Source: JBGQOJ01 sp052119585 (GTDB lineage: Bacteria; Pseudomonadota; Alphaproteobacteria; Rhodobacterales; Rhodobacteraceae). From it: a DNA stretch of 36,693 nucleotides. The position numbers and the translations under genes were made by a program. The stretch is taken from positions 1 through 36,693 of the forward strand of contig NZ_JBGQOJ010000027.1 of the NCBI RefSeq assembly GCF_052119585.1, read 5' to 3'. Under the pieces are notes generated by a model. It did not search any database, was not told where the DNA came from, and saw only the letters and a list, made by a program, of their open reading frames with translations. Numbering within the stretch: the stretch's first letter is position 1; each line of letters begins with the position of its first letter. Positions 7,751-15,329 of this stretch are shown piece after piece.

Positions 7751-7918
7751 ATGCAGGATATTTCAAGACAACTCGTTCAGGGCCCGCATGCCTGTGTTTG
7801 GTGTGGCGATAGCGACAAGACTGTTGTTCATAACAAAAACGATGGCAACTATTGGCATGAACAATGTCTGGCACTGGCGACGGCGATCTATGAAAAATCG
7901 AAAAAAAACCAAAGATGA
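7751..7918 (+). CDS. Small CxxC-X17-HxxC zinc-finger-like protein, copy 2
   Basis: A 55-residue protein. I chose ATG 7751 over 7745 because AAAGGG ends 8 nt before it, which is proper spacing. The core is CVWC, 17 residues, HEQC, exactly the spacing of the copy at 7436, followed by a basic tail (EKSKKNQR). The two proteins are similar only in the zinc-finger core (C-W-C, YWH, CLA), so this is an old duplication or two separately acquired members of one family rather than a fresh tandem repeat. A small single-finger protein could be a nucleic-acid or protein-binding adaptor; nothing more can be said from sequence. The gene ends 126 nt before the convergent tail terminator gene. Confidence 0.78.
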   Translation: MQDISRQLVQGPHACVWCGDSDKTVVHNKNDGNYWHEQCLALATAIYEKSKKNQR

Positions 7919-8043
7919 CCCCCTAAGGTCAGAACGCATCGCCAAAACATGACGATAGCACCAAGCGCGCAAGCTAACAAAAAGACGTTCGGGCAGCGGT
8001 CGTAACGGCTGTGGGCGTAGGTTGCACTGACTGCGGCAGCCCC

Positions 8044-8466
8044 TCAGTTCAGGGGGTCTGATACCGAATAGTGCAGCACTACCGGTATCACCGCCGCCTT
8101 CAGGCTCACCGCACCCTCCACGGGCAGATCGACCGGCTGCGGTGCTTCCGCCTCGATCCAGTCACACAGACCGCCCAGGGTGGGCTCCGCAATGATCACC
8201 GTGCCGATGCTGGCGCACAGAGCATCAAAAGCCGCGTCGCGATCCCAAGTCTGGACCACCGCCTCGATCTCGGCGCGGTGCTGGTAATGGTACATCAGCG
8301 GCGACAGCGTCACGCCGGGCGCGCCGGGATCGCCATCGCGCAAGATCAGCAGCCCGGCGGCGGGCACGCGTTCCGGCAGGACCCCGCCACGCAAGACGGT
8401 CACATAAGGAATGCTGTGCAGCCGCGCTTGCAGCGCGGTGAGGATAGTTTCGCGAGGGGTGGGCAT
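8044..8466 (-). CDS. Tail terminator-like protein (gpU slot)
   Basis: A 140-residue protein from ATG 8466. The opening MPTPRETILTALQARLHSIP and the block LSPLMYHYQHRAEIEAVVQ are a pattern I know from minor tail proteins of Rhodobacterales prophages, sometimes loosely labelled 'acyl-CoA transferase'. An N-terminal helix then beta strands with an internal hydrophobic/acidic segment fits the tail terminator or DUF3168-like fold. By gene order it stands between DUF6441 (gpZ slot) and tail tube (gpV slot), where gpU lies in lambda; gpU caps the growing tail. Plus-strand islands flank it on both sides, so it is transcribed apart from its neighbours or by read-through. Confidence 0.65.
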   Translation of the reverse strand: MPTPRETILTALQARLHSIPYVTVLRGGVLPERVPAAGLLILRDGDPGAPGVTLSPLMYHYQHRAEIEAVVQTWDRDAAFDALCASIGTVIIAEPTLGGLCDWIEAEAPQPVDLPVEGAVSLKAAVIPVVLHYSVSDPLN

Positions 8467-8938
8467 TTGTTATTCCAAAGCTGGGGGGTGTTTTGAGGCC
8501 TTCTGCGGTCAGATAGGCTGTTATTCTGTAGACGCAGCCAGCAGCAGTTCAGCCCTTTTCTACCCGTCGTGCTGGGGTCTGCCGCGCTTGGCGGCACACA
8601 CAAAATAGGCAATAGTCAACCCAATGCAGCCGTAGTGTGGCTGGCGCAGCATCTCGGGTTAGCTGCGTTTCAGACACGCTTCCGCGAAGTGAGCGGGGGA
8701 CAGGAGAAAAACCTTCAGGAGAAAGGAATTCCTGCAAAGCCACCGCTTCCGATCGGGCAAGGAACTGTGCGCCACTCTGCACCGCCATGTCTGGCTCTAT
8801 AACCAGCAGCTGCCGTAATCGGCCTTGGGCAAGACGCCCTTGTAGAAGATCAAGGAATAGCACAAAGTCAAGCCAATGTTGATCAAAAACAGCCACATAA
8901 CCTTCAAGGATGTGACAACAATCAAGATGTTATTTTTG
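8467..8938. other. Spacer with two possible minus-strand micro-genes
   Basis: About 470 nt with no clear gene. On the minus strand there are two very small frames: 8560-8652 (30 residues, with IGLTIAYFVC) and 8797-8898 (33 residues, MWLFLINIGLTLCYSL). They share an IGLT-hydrophobic core and similar DNA there (ATTGG.TTGACT), so they may be remnants of a duplicated small membrane protein. Neither has a good ribosome site, and I leave them uncalled. Confidence 0.3.
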
Positions 8939-9289
8939 ATGAAAAAGCTCATTTTGACGGCAATTCTTGTCGCAGCCTCCATGTTGCCAGCAGACGCAAA
9001 GACAGCGCGTTGCTACCTAAAATACCAAGGCAACGTTTATATCGATGGCCCATGTGAATTCACAGCGGGTAAAGCAGGTGATTTTGATCTCAATAAAGAC
9101 CAGTGGTGGGTTTCTATGATCATCCTGGATGATGGATGGGCCGATGGACTCTGGAACGCAGATGGTGGGATGAAATATGGTGAAACACTGGTTCCTGCAT
9201 CTCATCAACACTCCTATCTGGGATACTTGAGACGCGAAGAAGACGGGGCATGCTGGTCAAATCATGAAGCAAGAGTCTGCGCTTGGTAA
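8939..9289 (+). CDS. Small secreted protein with conserved ACW...CAW end
   Basis: A 116-residue protein from ATG 8939 (an in-frame ATG at 8927 is possible). The N-terminus MKKLILTAILVAASMLPADA is a textbook Sec signal peptide with cleavage after ADA, so the mature protein of about 96 residues goes to the periplasm or outside. It holds four cysteines (RCYLKY, DGPCEF, GACWSN, RVCAW), likely two disulphides. The ending GACWSNHEARVCAW resembles small exported proteins I have seen in alphaproteobacterial genomes, function unknown. It lies on the plus strand between two minus-strand tail genes, so it looks like lysogenic-conversion cargo. Superinfection exclusion or an inhibitor role is possible but speculative. 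Confidence 0.72.
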   Translation: MKKLILTAILVAASMLPADAKTARCYLKYQGNVYIDGPCEFTAGKAGDFDLNKDQWWVSMIILDDGWADGLWNADGGMKYGETLVPASHQHSYLGYLRREEDGACWSNHEARVCAW

Positions 9290-9411
9290 ACTGCCAGGTT
9301 TGACCGCTTCGGGACGAGCACTGATAGTGCATCAGTCCTCTGTGCCTAGGCTACGCGTCGCTGAAATACGACACTCGCATCGAACGCCCGCTCTGCCCCG
9401 CAACGCGGGCA

Positions 9412-10044
9412 TCACCCCAGCCGCCCGTCCACCCAATGCGCCACGATCAACCCCGGCACGGCGGCCTGCGCGCGCTTCGCATCGCGCGCCAGATCGAGCC
9501 GCTTGCGCAGCTTGACCTGTGGCACCAGGAGAAAGATCGGTACGGTTGTGACACCGCGCCCGGTCTTTGATCGCGAGGCCACGCCGAGGCCGCGGGTATT
9601 CAGCCGCCCCTCGGCCACCAGCAGGCTTGGGCCGTGCCGGCGATACACAAAGCGCAAGCGCATCCCGCGCCGTCGCTCCCATTCACCGGGGGTAATTCTG
9701 CCGCCTTTCAGCCCCTTGCCAGCCGCAGGCGTCGGGATCGCCAGCCAAAAGCCGTCCTTCGAGCGGATCAGCGGGCCGGTGTCATGGGCGCCGACGATCA
9801 CGGGGGCATTCGACCAGACCAGCGCTGCGGCGCTCAGACTGTCACCCGCCTTGGGATAGGTCTGGCTCCTGATGCTGTTGGCCAGCCGTCGTCCCAGCCC
9901 CGCGCCGGTGATCTGACCGCGCCAGTCGGTCTTGAGACGGGTCGCGGCCACGCGCATGGCGCTCGAGACAGCGCGCTCTGCCGCCTTGATTTCGGCCGCC
10001 ATCATCGCCACGAGGTCGGGTTCGATGTCGAGGTTCAGCCTCAT
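9412..10044 (-). CDS. DUF6441 family phage protein (gpZ / HK97-gp10-like slot)
   Basis: A 210-residue protein starting at ATG 10044, ATGA-overlapping the FII-like gene. MRLNLDIEPDLVAMMAAEIKAAERAV and the helix SSAMRVAATRLKTDWRGQI are typical for DUF6441, which I associate with Rhodobacterales prophages. The protein is basic, with an R-rich middle (ERRRGMRLRFVYRRHG). It lies between the head-tail connector and the tail terminator, the place of lambda gpZ and HK97 gp10, so it is probably a tail-completion or neck protein. No catalytic motif is visible. Confidence 0.78.
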   Translation of the reverse strand: MRLNLDIEPDLVAMMAAEIKAAERAVSSAMRVAATRLKTDWRGQITGAGLGRRLANSIRSQTYPKAGDSLSAAALVWSNAPVIVGAHDTGPLIRSKDGFWLAIPTPAAGKGLKGGRITPGEWERRRGMRLRFVYRRHGPSLLVAEGRLNTRGLGVASRSKTGRGVTTVPIFLLVPQVKLRKRLDLARDAKRAQAAVPGLIVAHWVDGRLG

Positions 10045-10352
10045 GCGGGCGCCAGATCAATCGTCCAGATCAGACGGTCGCGATCGCGGGCCGGCTCCCC
10101 CTGGATCAGAAAGGTCTCGTCCCCGATCAGGATCTGCTCCTGCGGTCGTGGATCAGGAATATCCTCAACACGCACATCCATTCGCGTTGTGTCGGACAAA
10201 AGCCGCGCCGACCCGAACTCGGTGATCTCGTCTGGACGGCGCAGGATGCCCCGCGCCCGGGTGAAGCCCCCCTCCCCATCCCGATGCCAGATTTCAACCG
10301 AGATGTTCGGATCAGCAAAGAGCGCCTGAACTGCAGTCTTGAACACCATCAT
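10041..10352 (-). CDS. Head-tail connector (FII/attachment-like)
   Basis: A 103-residue protein. I chose the ATG at 10352, which shares one base with the capsid stop (TGATG); the ATG one codon later is equally possible. Features recalling the FII-type head-tail attachment family are an N-terminal helix (MMVFKTAVQALFADPN), then beta segments, and an ending IGDETFLIQGEP followed by RDRLIWTIDLAPA. FII binds the head vertex after DNA packaging and receives the tail. Its position straight after the major capsid gene is the canonical lambda order (D-E-FI-FII). Confidence 0.7.
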   Translation of the reverse strand: MMVFKTAVQALFADPNISVEIWHRDGEGGFTRARGILRRPDEITEFGSARLLSDTTRMDVRVEDIPDPRPQEQILIGDETFLIQGEPARDRDRLIWTIDLAPA

Positions 10353-11365
10353 CAGGTTCGCCGCGCACTGCGCAACACCTGCGGGCGGGTGCAAATGGGC
10401 AGCGGATTTGACTCGATCTCCAGCCGCACCCATTCGTCACGGTCGCGATCGGGGATCATGCGCGCATAAAGCGGCAGGCCCACGGTGTTGACCGTCTCGA
10501 ACGTGTCGGCTGGCGCGTAGTAGATCTCGAACAGGCCCTCAACACCTTCGGGATAGAAATAAGCCTTGTCGGTCGGCACGCCAAATCCCAGTCCGCCCCG
10601 GTAGCGGCGGAAGGTGATGCCGCCGAAGCTGACCTCTTCGCCCACCCTGCCCCGCAGATCGGCGGCAGCGGCCGTATTGAGATAGGTCTCGCGCACCTCC
10701 TTGTGGGCCACTAGGTCGGCAAAGAACGCCGATCCACATTCAGCGCGCAGCTGCACCTGACCCGCGGCGAGACCACCCAGCGTGTCCTCGACGCTCTCAA
10801 TGAGCGCCTGGCAGCGCTTGCGCAGCGCACCCGAGCCAGGCGTTGCATTGTCCAGATCGAAGTCGACCTCGGCGGCCGGGGTAATACCGAACTCGGTATA
10901 GTAGTTGATGACCGTGGCCCCATCGCGCGGGTCCTTCACCACTCCCTGGATGCCGTTGAAGAGGTGAAACTCGAAAGTGGCCTCGGCGTCGTTGCGCAGA
11001 CGGCCCATCTTGCGCGCCACCTCTGTCTGGACTTGGCTCACGGCGGTTTCCGAGCCGAAGTCGCGGATCGCCTGGATTTCCGCGGCCCAAAGCACATCCT
11101 GCTTCTTGAACTGGCGGCAGACAAAGGCACGCATCTCGCGGCGTTCCGGGATCTGGGACTCAAAGGCCGAGCCGCGTTCCGAGAACGGGATCAGCGACAG
11201 GGTGCCATCCCGGCTCTCAACCATCACGGTGCGCGCACGCACGCCGCGACTGCCAAAAAGGGCCGCCCCGGAGAGGATTGCCGGTTTGAAGGGGATGTTT
11301 TCGAGCGCGCGGGTCAACTCGATGATGGAGAAGGCATCGCCTTCAAAGATGTCCATGGTGGCCAC
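10352..11365 (-). CDS. Major capsid protein (lambda gpE type)
   Basis: A 337-residue protein. A strong AGGAGG precedes the GTG at 11365 by 6 nt, so GTG is preferred over the ATG at 11356. Length and features match the gpE family: MDIFEGDAFSIIELTRAL at the N-terminus, the E-loop region RREMRAFVCRQFKKQDVL, and a C-terminal domain with FRRYRGGLGFGV and FYPEGVEGLFEIYYAPAD, seen in most gpE homologues. It forms the T=7 shell and is stabilised by the gpD-like protein encoded just upstream. No scaffold gene is separate here; in this family the scaffold is often the C-terminal part of the protease gene. Confidence 0.93.
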   Translation of the reverse strand: MATMDIFEGDAFSIIELTRALENIPFKPAILSGAALFGSRGVRARTVMVESRDGTLSLIPFSERGSAFESQIPERREMRAFVCRQFKKQDVLWAAEIQAIRDFGSETAVSQVQTEVARKMGRLRNDAEATFEFHLFNGIQGVVKDPRDGATVINYYTEFGITPAAEVDFDLDNATPGSGALRKRCQALIESVEDTLGGLAAGQVQLRAECGSAFFADLVAHKEVRETYLNTAAAADLRGRVGEEVSFGGITFRRYRGGLGFGVPTDKAYFYPEGVEGLFEIYYAPADTFETVNTVGLPLYARMIPDRDRDEWVRLEIESNPLPICTRPQVLRSARRT

Positions 11366-11413
11366 AGCGTGCCTCCTTCTATTCTACAATTGATGGGGAA
11401 GTAGCACCTTGGC

Positions 11414-11785
11414 TCAGCGCAGGATGATACCGAGTGCTGCCAGAGCCGTGGTGGCGGTGGTGATCTGGGCCTCGGTGGCACCCTCGGGCCAGACCAGTTC
11501 ATGGCGGTTCGCAATGGCGGGGCCGCGCACCAGCACCACGCCGGATGCGTCAGCATCGGTGGCATCGATACCGGCCCAGAGGATGCCAGCGGCATTCTGG
11601 CTGCCATTCGTGGCAGCGGGCGCGAGGCCCGTGTATTTGCCGCCGGTGGTGATCTTGCCCAGCACGGTGCCGGGCGCGAGCTTGCCAGCGCCGGACGCGA
11701 GGGTGACGGTGTCGCGGGTGAAGTCGCGCAGCACTTCCCAGACGAGGAAGCCGCCGGGATGGGGGCCTTCAGTGAGCATGGCCAT
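11414..11785 (-). CDS. Head decoration protein (gpD type)
   Basis: A 123-residue protein from ATG 11785, with AAGGAT 8 nt upstream. It starts MAMLTEGPHPGGFLVWE and has LASGAGKLAPGTVLGKIT, the signature of gpD decoration proteins, plus a C-terminal AAGILWAGIDATDADA segment. Trimers bind the expanded capsid at threefold sites and hold the full head against DNA pressure. It lies between the protease and the capsid gene, exactly as C-D-E in lambda. Confidence 0.92.
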   Translation of the reverse strand: MAMLTEGPHPGGFLVWEVLRDFTRDTVTLASGAGKLAPGTVLGKITTGGKYTGLAPAATNGSQNAAGILWAGIDATDADASGVVLVRGPAIANRHELVWPEGATEAQITTATTALAALGIILR

Positions 11786-11791
11786 GGGAGA

Positions 11792-12880
11792 TTATCCTTT
11801 GAGTTTGAAGGTGCGATCGATGACATCGCCCCAGGGGCGTGTGGTGGAACTGCGTCCGGGTTGCGGGTGATGGGAGGTGATCTGCGGCTCGGCCTCGGCC
11901 TTTGCGTCCAGCAGGCTGGCACGCACCGCGTCCAGACTGGCGTTTTCCTCAAGGAACCGCCCTGCCAGTTGCGGCTGGCCCGCAAGGCGGCAGAGGTCGA
12001 TCACCGCGCGGGCATGAGCAATGACCTCGGCGCGGATCGCCCCGGCGTCGGGTGGTACGTTGGCGACTGCAACGCAGCTCTCCGCCCCGCTCGCGGGGGT
12101 GTTTTCGTCTGCAACACCCTCGCTCTGCCCATTTGAACGCGATGGATCGTCGGCTGTGGCCACCGGATCAACGTTCCCGGCGGGAACCTTGGTCGCGGGA
12201 TCGGGTGCGGTCGGAGGATCACCACCCGCCGCAACATCGTCCTCGTCTGGAACGATGTCGTCGCCAATCGCCGCACGTTCTGCAGTGACCAGCTCCGCCA
12301 GCGCAGGCGGGGCATTGCGGAAACGGCCAATGTCGAAACTGGCGGCAATCCGCACCGGCTCTGACAGACGTGTGGCAAGCCCCAAATCCAGTGCATCTGT
12401 CGCGTCGAACCAGGTCTCGGACGCCATCAGCGCCGCGATCTCAGCCTCGGGCTTGCCGGATCTAGCCGCATAGCCGCGCGTCATGCTGGCCGCAATCTTG
12501 TCCAGCGTCCCGGCCATGTCACGCATGTCCGCCGCCGTGCCCATGACGAGCCCGCTTGGGTCATGGATCATCAGAAAGGCATTCTCCGGCATGACGATCT
12601 CGTCGCCCGCCATGGCGATATAGCTCGCAGCCGAGGCGGCAATGCCGTCAATCCAGACAGTGATCGTGCCCGCGTGACGGCTCAGTGCGTTGTAGATCGC
12701 CACGGCATCGAAGACCGAGCCGCCGGGGCTGTTGAGACGCAGATCAATCGGCGTGTCATCCGGCAGCGCGCCGAGCTCGGCCAGAAACCCCTTGGCCGAA
12801 ACGCCATAGGCACCGATTTCGTCATAGATCAGCACTTCCGCGCCCGTTGCCCGGGCGCGGATCGTATACCAACTGTTCAT
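11792..12880 (-). CDS. ClpP-like prohead protease with C-terminal scaffold-like region
   Basis: A 362-residue protein from ATG 12880, with a CAGGAG ribosome site; the upstream open frame belongs to the portal shadow. Residues 1-190 form a ClpP/S14 domain: LNSPGGSVFDAVAIYN (49-64), the nucleophile in GIAASAASYIAMAG (Ser83), His106 in MIHDPSG, and WFDATDALDLGLA as the last motif. Residues about 200-300 are acidic and Pro/Ala/Asp-rich, low complexity. The end is basic with helical Ala-rich segments, as expected of a scaffold or internal region. In lambda the equivalent gene C has the internal scaffold Nu3; I did not look for an internal start here. Confidence 0.9.
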   Translation of the reverse strand: MNSWYTIRARATGAEVLIYDEIGAYGVSAKGFLAELGALPDDTPIDLRLNSPGGSVFDAVAIYNALSRHAGTITVWIDGIAASAASYIAMAGDEIVMPENAFLMIHDPSGLVMGTAADMRDMAGTLDKIAASMTRGYAARSGKPEAEIAALMASETWFDATDALDLGLATRLSEPVRIAASFDIGRFRNAPPALAELVTAERAAIGDDIVPDEDDVAAGGDPPTAPDPATKVPAGNVDPVATADDPSRSNGQSEGVADENTPASGAESCVAVANVPPDAGAIRAEVIAHARAVIDLCRLAGQPQLAGRFLEENASLDAVRASLLDAKAEAEPQITSHHPQPGRSSTTRPWGDVIDRTFKLKG

Positions 12881-12884
12881 GGTC

Positions 12885-14429
12885 TTACTCCTGTTCGGAT
12901 TGATTGGCGTATCCGCCGCCTTCGCCATCTGTTTCTGGCTTCCGCCTGGGCGTTGCCCGAGCGCCTTGCGTCTCGCCGGGGTTGGTTCTGTAACTGAGCC
13001 CCAGCTCTTTTGTCCGCGCGGCATCGGCCGCGTTTTCGCGGTCGACCTCTTCGACGTCGTAACCGGTGGCCTCGACCACCTTGCGCCGCGAGGTGATGCC
13101 CGCCTCCATCGCCAGCACCTGCGCCTGAATGTCTTTTAGCGGATCAACCCAGTCCCAGCGCGGCGGGATCCATTGCACCATGCGTGCTGCCGCCGGATCC
13201 GGCAGATCCAAGCGGCCTGCCAGTTGCGCCGTTTCCAGCCAGCGCGCCCAGATCGGTCGGCAGAGCTGATGCGCAATCACCCCGTGCTGCAATTGCTGCA
13301 CGCGGCGGCGGAATTCGACCAGTTCGGCGCGCAAGGACGAATAGTTCGCTTGGCGTACATCGCCGGTGACCAAATGATAGGGCAAACCCAGCGAGGCCGA
13401 GACCGCCAGCAGCGTGCGGTATTGGAACGCCTCATAGCCACCACCGACATCCGCCGGACTGGAAAACTTCACATCTTCACCCGGCAGCAGCACTTGCATG
13501 GTCCCGGGCTCAAGGCTGGCCATCGCCGCGCCATCGAGATCCGCCGCACCTTCCCCCATCATCGGGTCTTCCGGTGCTGTCTTGGTGATAAAACCGGCAA
13601 ACATCGCGGCCGTCTTTTTGCGATCGAGTTCGGCGTCATCGTACTGATCGAGCAGGAACAGCCGCACCATGGCCGGGGCCACATGTGGCAGGCCGCGGAT
13701 TTGTCCGGCATCAATGGGCCGATAGATATGCAGCACGTCCTCGGCGGGCACGCGCACCGTTTCCGGCACCGCGACCCGCTGATCGGTGCTATCGCCCGGA
13801 TGGCTGCGGCGAAAATGATAGGCCACCCGCCTGCCGATCAGGTCAAACTCAATGCCGCAGCGGATCTGGTTGCCATTTGCGGCCGGGCCAGTTTTCTCAA
13901 AGGGCAGCATTTCCGATTGCAGCAGCTGCATCTGCAGCGGCACGAGAAGGTCGTCCTCGGTGCGGCGGGGACGAAAACGCACGAAGCATTCGCCCGCAAC
14001 AAACATTTCCCGCGCGACCATCGCCTGCAGACCGTAGAAATCCGTCAGCCCATCGGCATCGGCTTCGTCAGTCCAAGCCAGCCAGAGCCGCTGGACGCGG
14101 TCCCGCAGGCGCGCATCCTCGATCAGTGAGGACGGCTTGATCCCATCCCCCACCATATTGGACGCAAAGGCTTCGCAGGCATTCGCGGCATAACCGTTGG
14201 TGACCACCAGTTCCCGCGCGCGTGCCAGAAGCTTTGGACCGCCTGACGCCACCAGCGAATTGATGTTTTCCAGCGGTGGGTTCCAGCCCCGCAGCCGACG
14301 CTTGGACATCGCGCCTTCAAGACGCGCACGCAGTTCGGAGGGACCGTGGCTCCGGGGGAGCCGCGTAAGCCCAGAGGACGCGGGGCCGCTCTCGCGCACT
14401 GGTCGGCGAAACCGGTCAAACAGCCCCAT
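12885..14429 (-). CDS. Portal protein (lambda gpB type)
   Basis: A 514-residue protein from ATG 14429, ending 4 nt before the protease start. Hallmarks of lambda-family portals are seen: RGWNPPLENINSLVASGG near residue 50, RARELVVTNGYAANACEAFASN, and the conserved HIYRPIDAGQIRGLPHVAPA (about 240). The middle has LGLPYHLVTGDVRQANYSS, and the C-terminus is DWVDPLKDIQAQVLAMEAGI then EVDRENAADAARTKELGLSY, all familiar blocks. Twelve copies form the DNA entry ring at one vertex and contact the terminase. The basic tail (ATPRRKPE) is normal. Length matches the family. Confidence 0.95.
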   Translation of the reverse strand: MGLFDRFRRPVRESGPASSGLTRLPRSHGPSELRARLEGAMSKRRLRGWNPPLENINSLVASGGPKLLARARELVVTNGYAANACEAFASNMVGDGIKPSSLIEDARLRDRVQRLWLAWTDEADADGLTDFYGLQAMVAREMFVAGECFVRFRPRRTEDDLLVPLQMQLLQSEMLPFEKTGPAANGNQIRCGIEFDLIGRRVAYHFRRSHPGDSTDQRVAVPETVRVPAEDVLHIYRPIDAGQIRGLPHVAPAMVRLFLLDQYDDAELDRKKTAAMFAGFITKTAPEDPMMGEGAADLDGAAMASLEPGTMQVLLPGEDVKFSSPADVGGGYEAFQYRTLLAVSASLGLPYHLVTGDVRQANYSSLRAELVEFRRRVQQLQHGVIAHQLCRPIWARWLETAQLAGRLDLPDPAAARMVQWIPPRWDWVDPLKDIQAQVLAMEAGITSRRKVVEATGYDVEEVDRENAADAARTKELGLSYRTNPGETQGARATPRRKPETDGEGGGYANQSEQE

Positions 14430-14432
14430 CGA

Positions 14433-14648
14433 TCACAGCCCCTTGGATGTGGTGATGCGCACATGGCGCACAATGCGCCGCCCCTCGGCCGCCGCGATCT
14501 CGCGATCCAGTACCTCGATCGCCCGGTCAATTTCAGCCACGCTGCGGTAATCCACCGTCTTGCCGTCATAGCTGACCCGCGCCACGCCCGAGGATCGCTG
14601 TGCCGAGAGAGCCTCGCGGCGCGCGCGCAGGTCTGTCAGTGTGGGCAT
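14433..14648 (-). CDS. gpW-like head-tail joining protein
   Basis: A 71-residue protein from ATG 14648, with GGAGAAC upstream on the minus strand; earlier starts run into the toxin promoter and are unlikely. MPTLTDLRARREALSAQ plus VSYDGKTVDYRSVAEIDRAIEVLDREIAAA is the alpha-beta-alpha pattern of gpW, whose length is 68. gpW binds the portal after packaging. Its place between terminase and portal is the same as in lambda, although here the toxin-antitoxin pair has been inserted between it and the terminase. Confidence 0.85.
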   Translation of the reverse strand: MPTLTDLRARREALSAQRSSGVARVSYDGKTVDYRSVAEIDRAIEVLDREIAAAEGRRIVRHVRITTSKGL

Positions 14649-14666
14649 TAGTTCTCCATTATGCCA

Positions 14667-14697
14667 TTGACATATGCGCCAATGGCGCACATATGAA
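14667..14697 (+). promoter_or_regulatory. Promoter with embedded palindromic operator for the toxin-antitoxin pair
   Basis: TTGACA (14667-14672) is followed after 18 nt by ATATGA (14691-14696), a good sigma-70-like promoter. Between and over the boxes lies an imperfect inverted repeat, CATATG-CGCC...GGCG-CA-CATATG (14671-14695), the type of operator on which HTH antitoxins sit. The predicted start of transcription falls at about 14702, on the ATG at 14701, so the toxin mRNA may be leaderless; no Shine-Dalgarno is visible. Confidence 0.55.
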
Positions 14698-14700
14698 GCT

Positions 14701-15042
14701 ATGACGCTCATAACCGTTGCAGAGACACCAGAATTCCAACGCCGTGCCCGCACCATCATGAGCGATCAAGAGCGCATGGCACTGATCGACTACGTTGCGC
14801 GCAATCCGACAGCCGGGGTCCCCATTGGTGGTGGGGTTCGTAAATTCCGCTACGCCCGGGAGGGGTCAGGCAAGAGTGGCAGCTACAGGGTCATTCATTT
14901 TTACACACAGGACGACTTCGTCCCGATTTTTCTGATCACGGTTTTTGCCAAAAACGAGAAGGCCAATCTCACGAGCGCCGAAACCGAGGCCGTCAAATCC
15001 CTCGGCAAGCTGCTTGCCGACAGTTACAGGAGCCAGCAATGA
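14701..15042 (+). CDS. HigB/RelE-type toxin
   Basis: A 113-residue protein from ATG 14701. It has the RelE/HigB-2 fold pattern: MTLITVAETPEFQRRARTIM at the start, a central GGGVRKFRYAREGSGKSGSYRV with basic residues, and YTQDDFVPIFLITVFAKNEK at the end, characteristic of HigB-like mRNA interferases that cleave mRNA on the ribosome. The antitoxin gene follows with an ATGA overlap; toxin-first order is typical of higBA. It sits on the plus strand between gpW and the terminase, so it is cargo that would be on in the lysogen. Role: plasmid-like addiction to the prophage or abortive infection, both inferred. Confidence 0.88.
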   Translation: MTLITVAETPEFQRRARTIMSDQERMALIDYVARNPTAGVPIGGGVRKFRYAREGSGKSGSYRVIHFYTQDDFVPIFLITVFAKNEKANLTSAETEAVKSLGKLLADSYRSQQ

Positions 15043-15329
15043 GCGACGCATTCAAGAGCATCGAACAGGGCCTCAAGGAGGCCATTGCCCATGCCCGTGG
15101 GCAAACCATGATCGACGTGCATGAGATCGACATCCCCGATACCGACGTAAAATCCATTCGGGCGCGCACGGGCCTGTCACAGGCGGAATTCGCCAGAAGT
15201 ATCGGCGTCAAGAAGGCCACCCTGCTTAACTGGGAACAGCATCGCCGCAGCCCCGAAGGCCCGGCCCGAGTGCTGCTTGCCCTGATAGACAAGGACCCGC
15301 AGATCGTCCAGCGCACGCTGACCTGCTGA
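15039..15329 (+). CDS. HigA-type XRE antitoxin
   Basis: A 96-residue protein whose start overlaps the toxin stop by 4 nt. The XRE helix-turn-helix is at about residues 40-65: DVKSIRARTGLSQAEFARSIG, then KKATLLNWEQHRRSPEG. The N-terminal 35 residues (MSDAFKSIEQGLKEAIAHARG) are helical and probably bind the toxin. Such antitoxins repress their own promoter; the palindrome inside the promoter upstream of the toxin fits that. The gene ends one base before the stop of the convergent terminase gene. Confidence 0.88.
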   Translation: MSDAFKSIEQGLKEAIAHARGQTMIDVHEIDIPDTDVKSIRARTGLSQAEFARSIGVKKATLLNWEQHRRSPEGPARVLLALIDKDPQIVQRTLTC

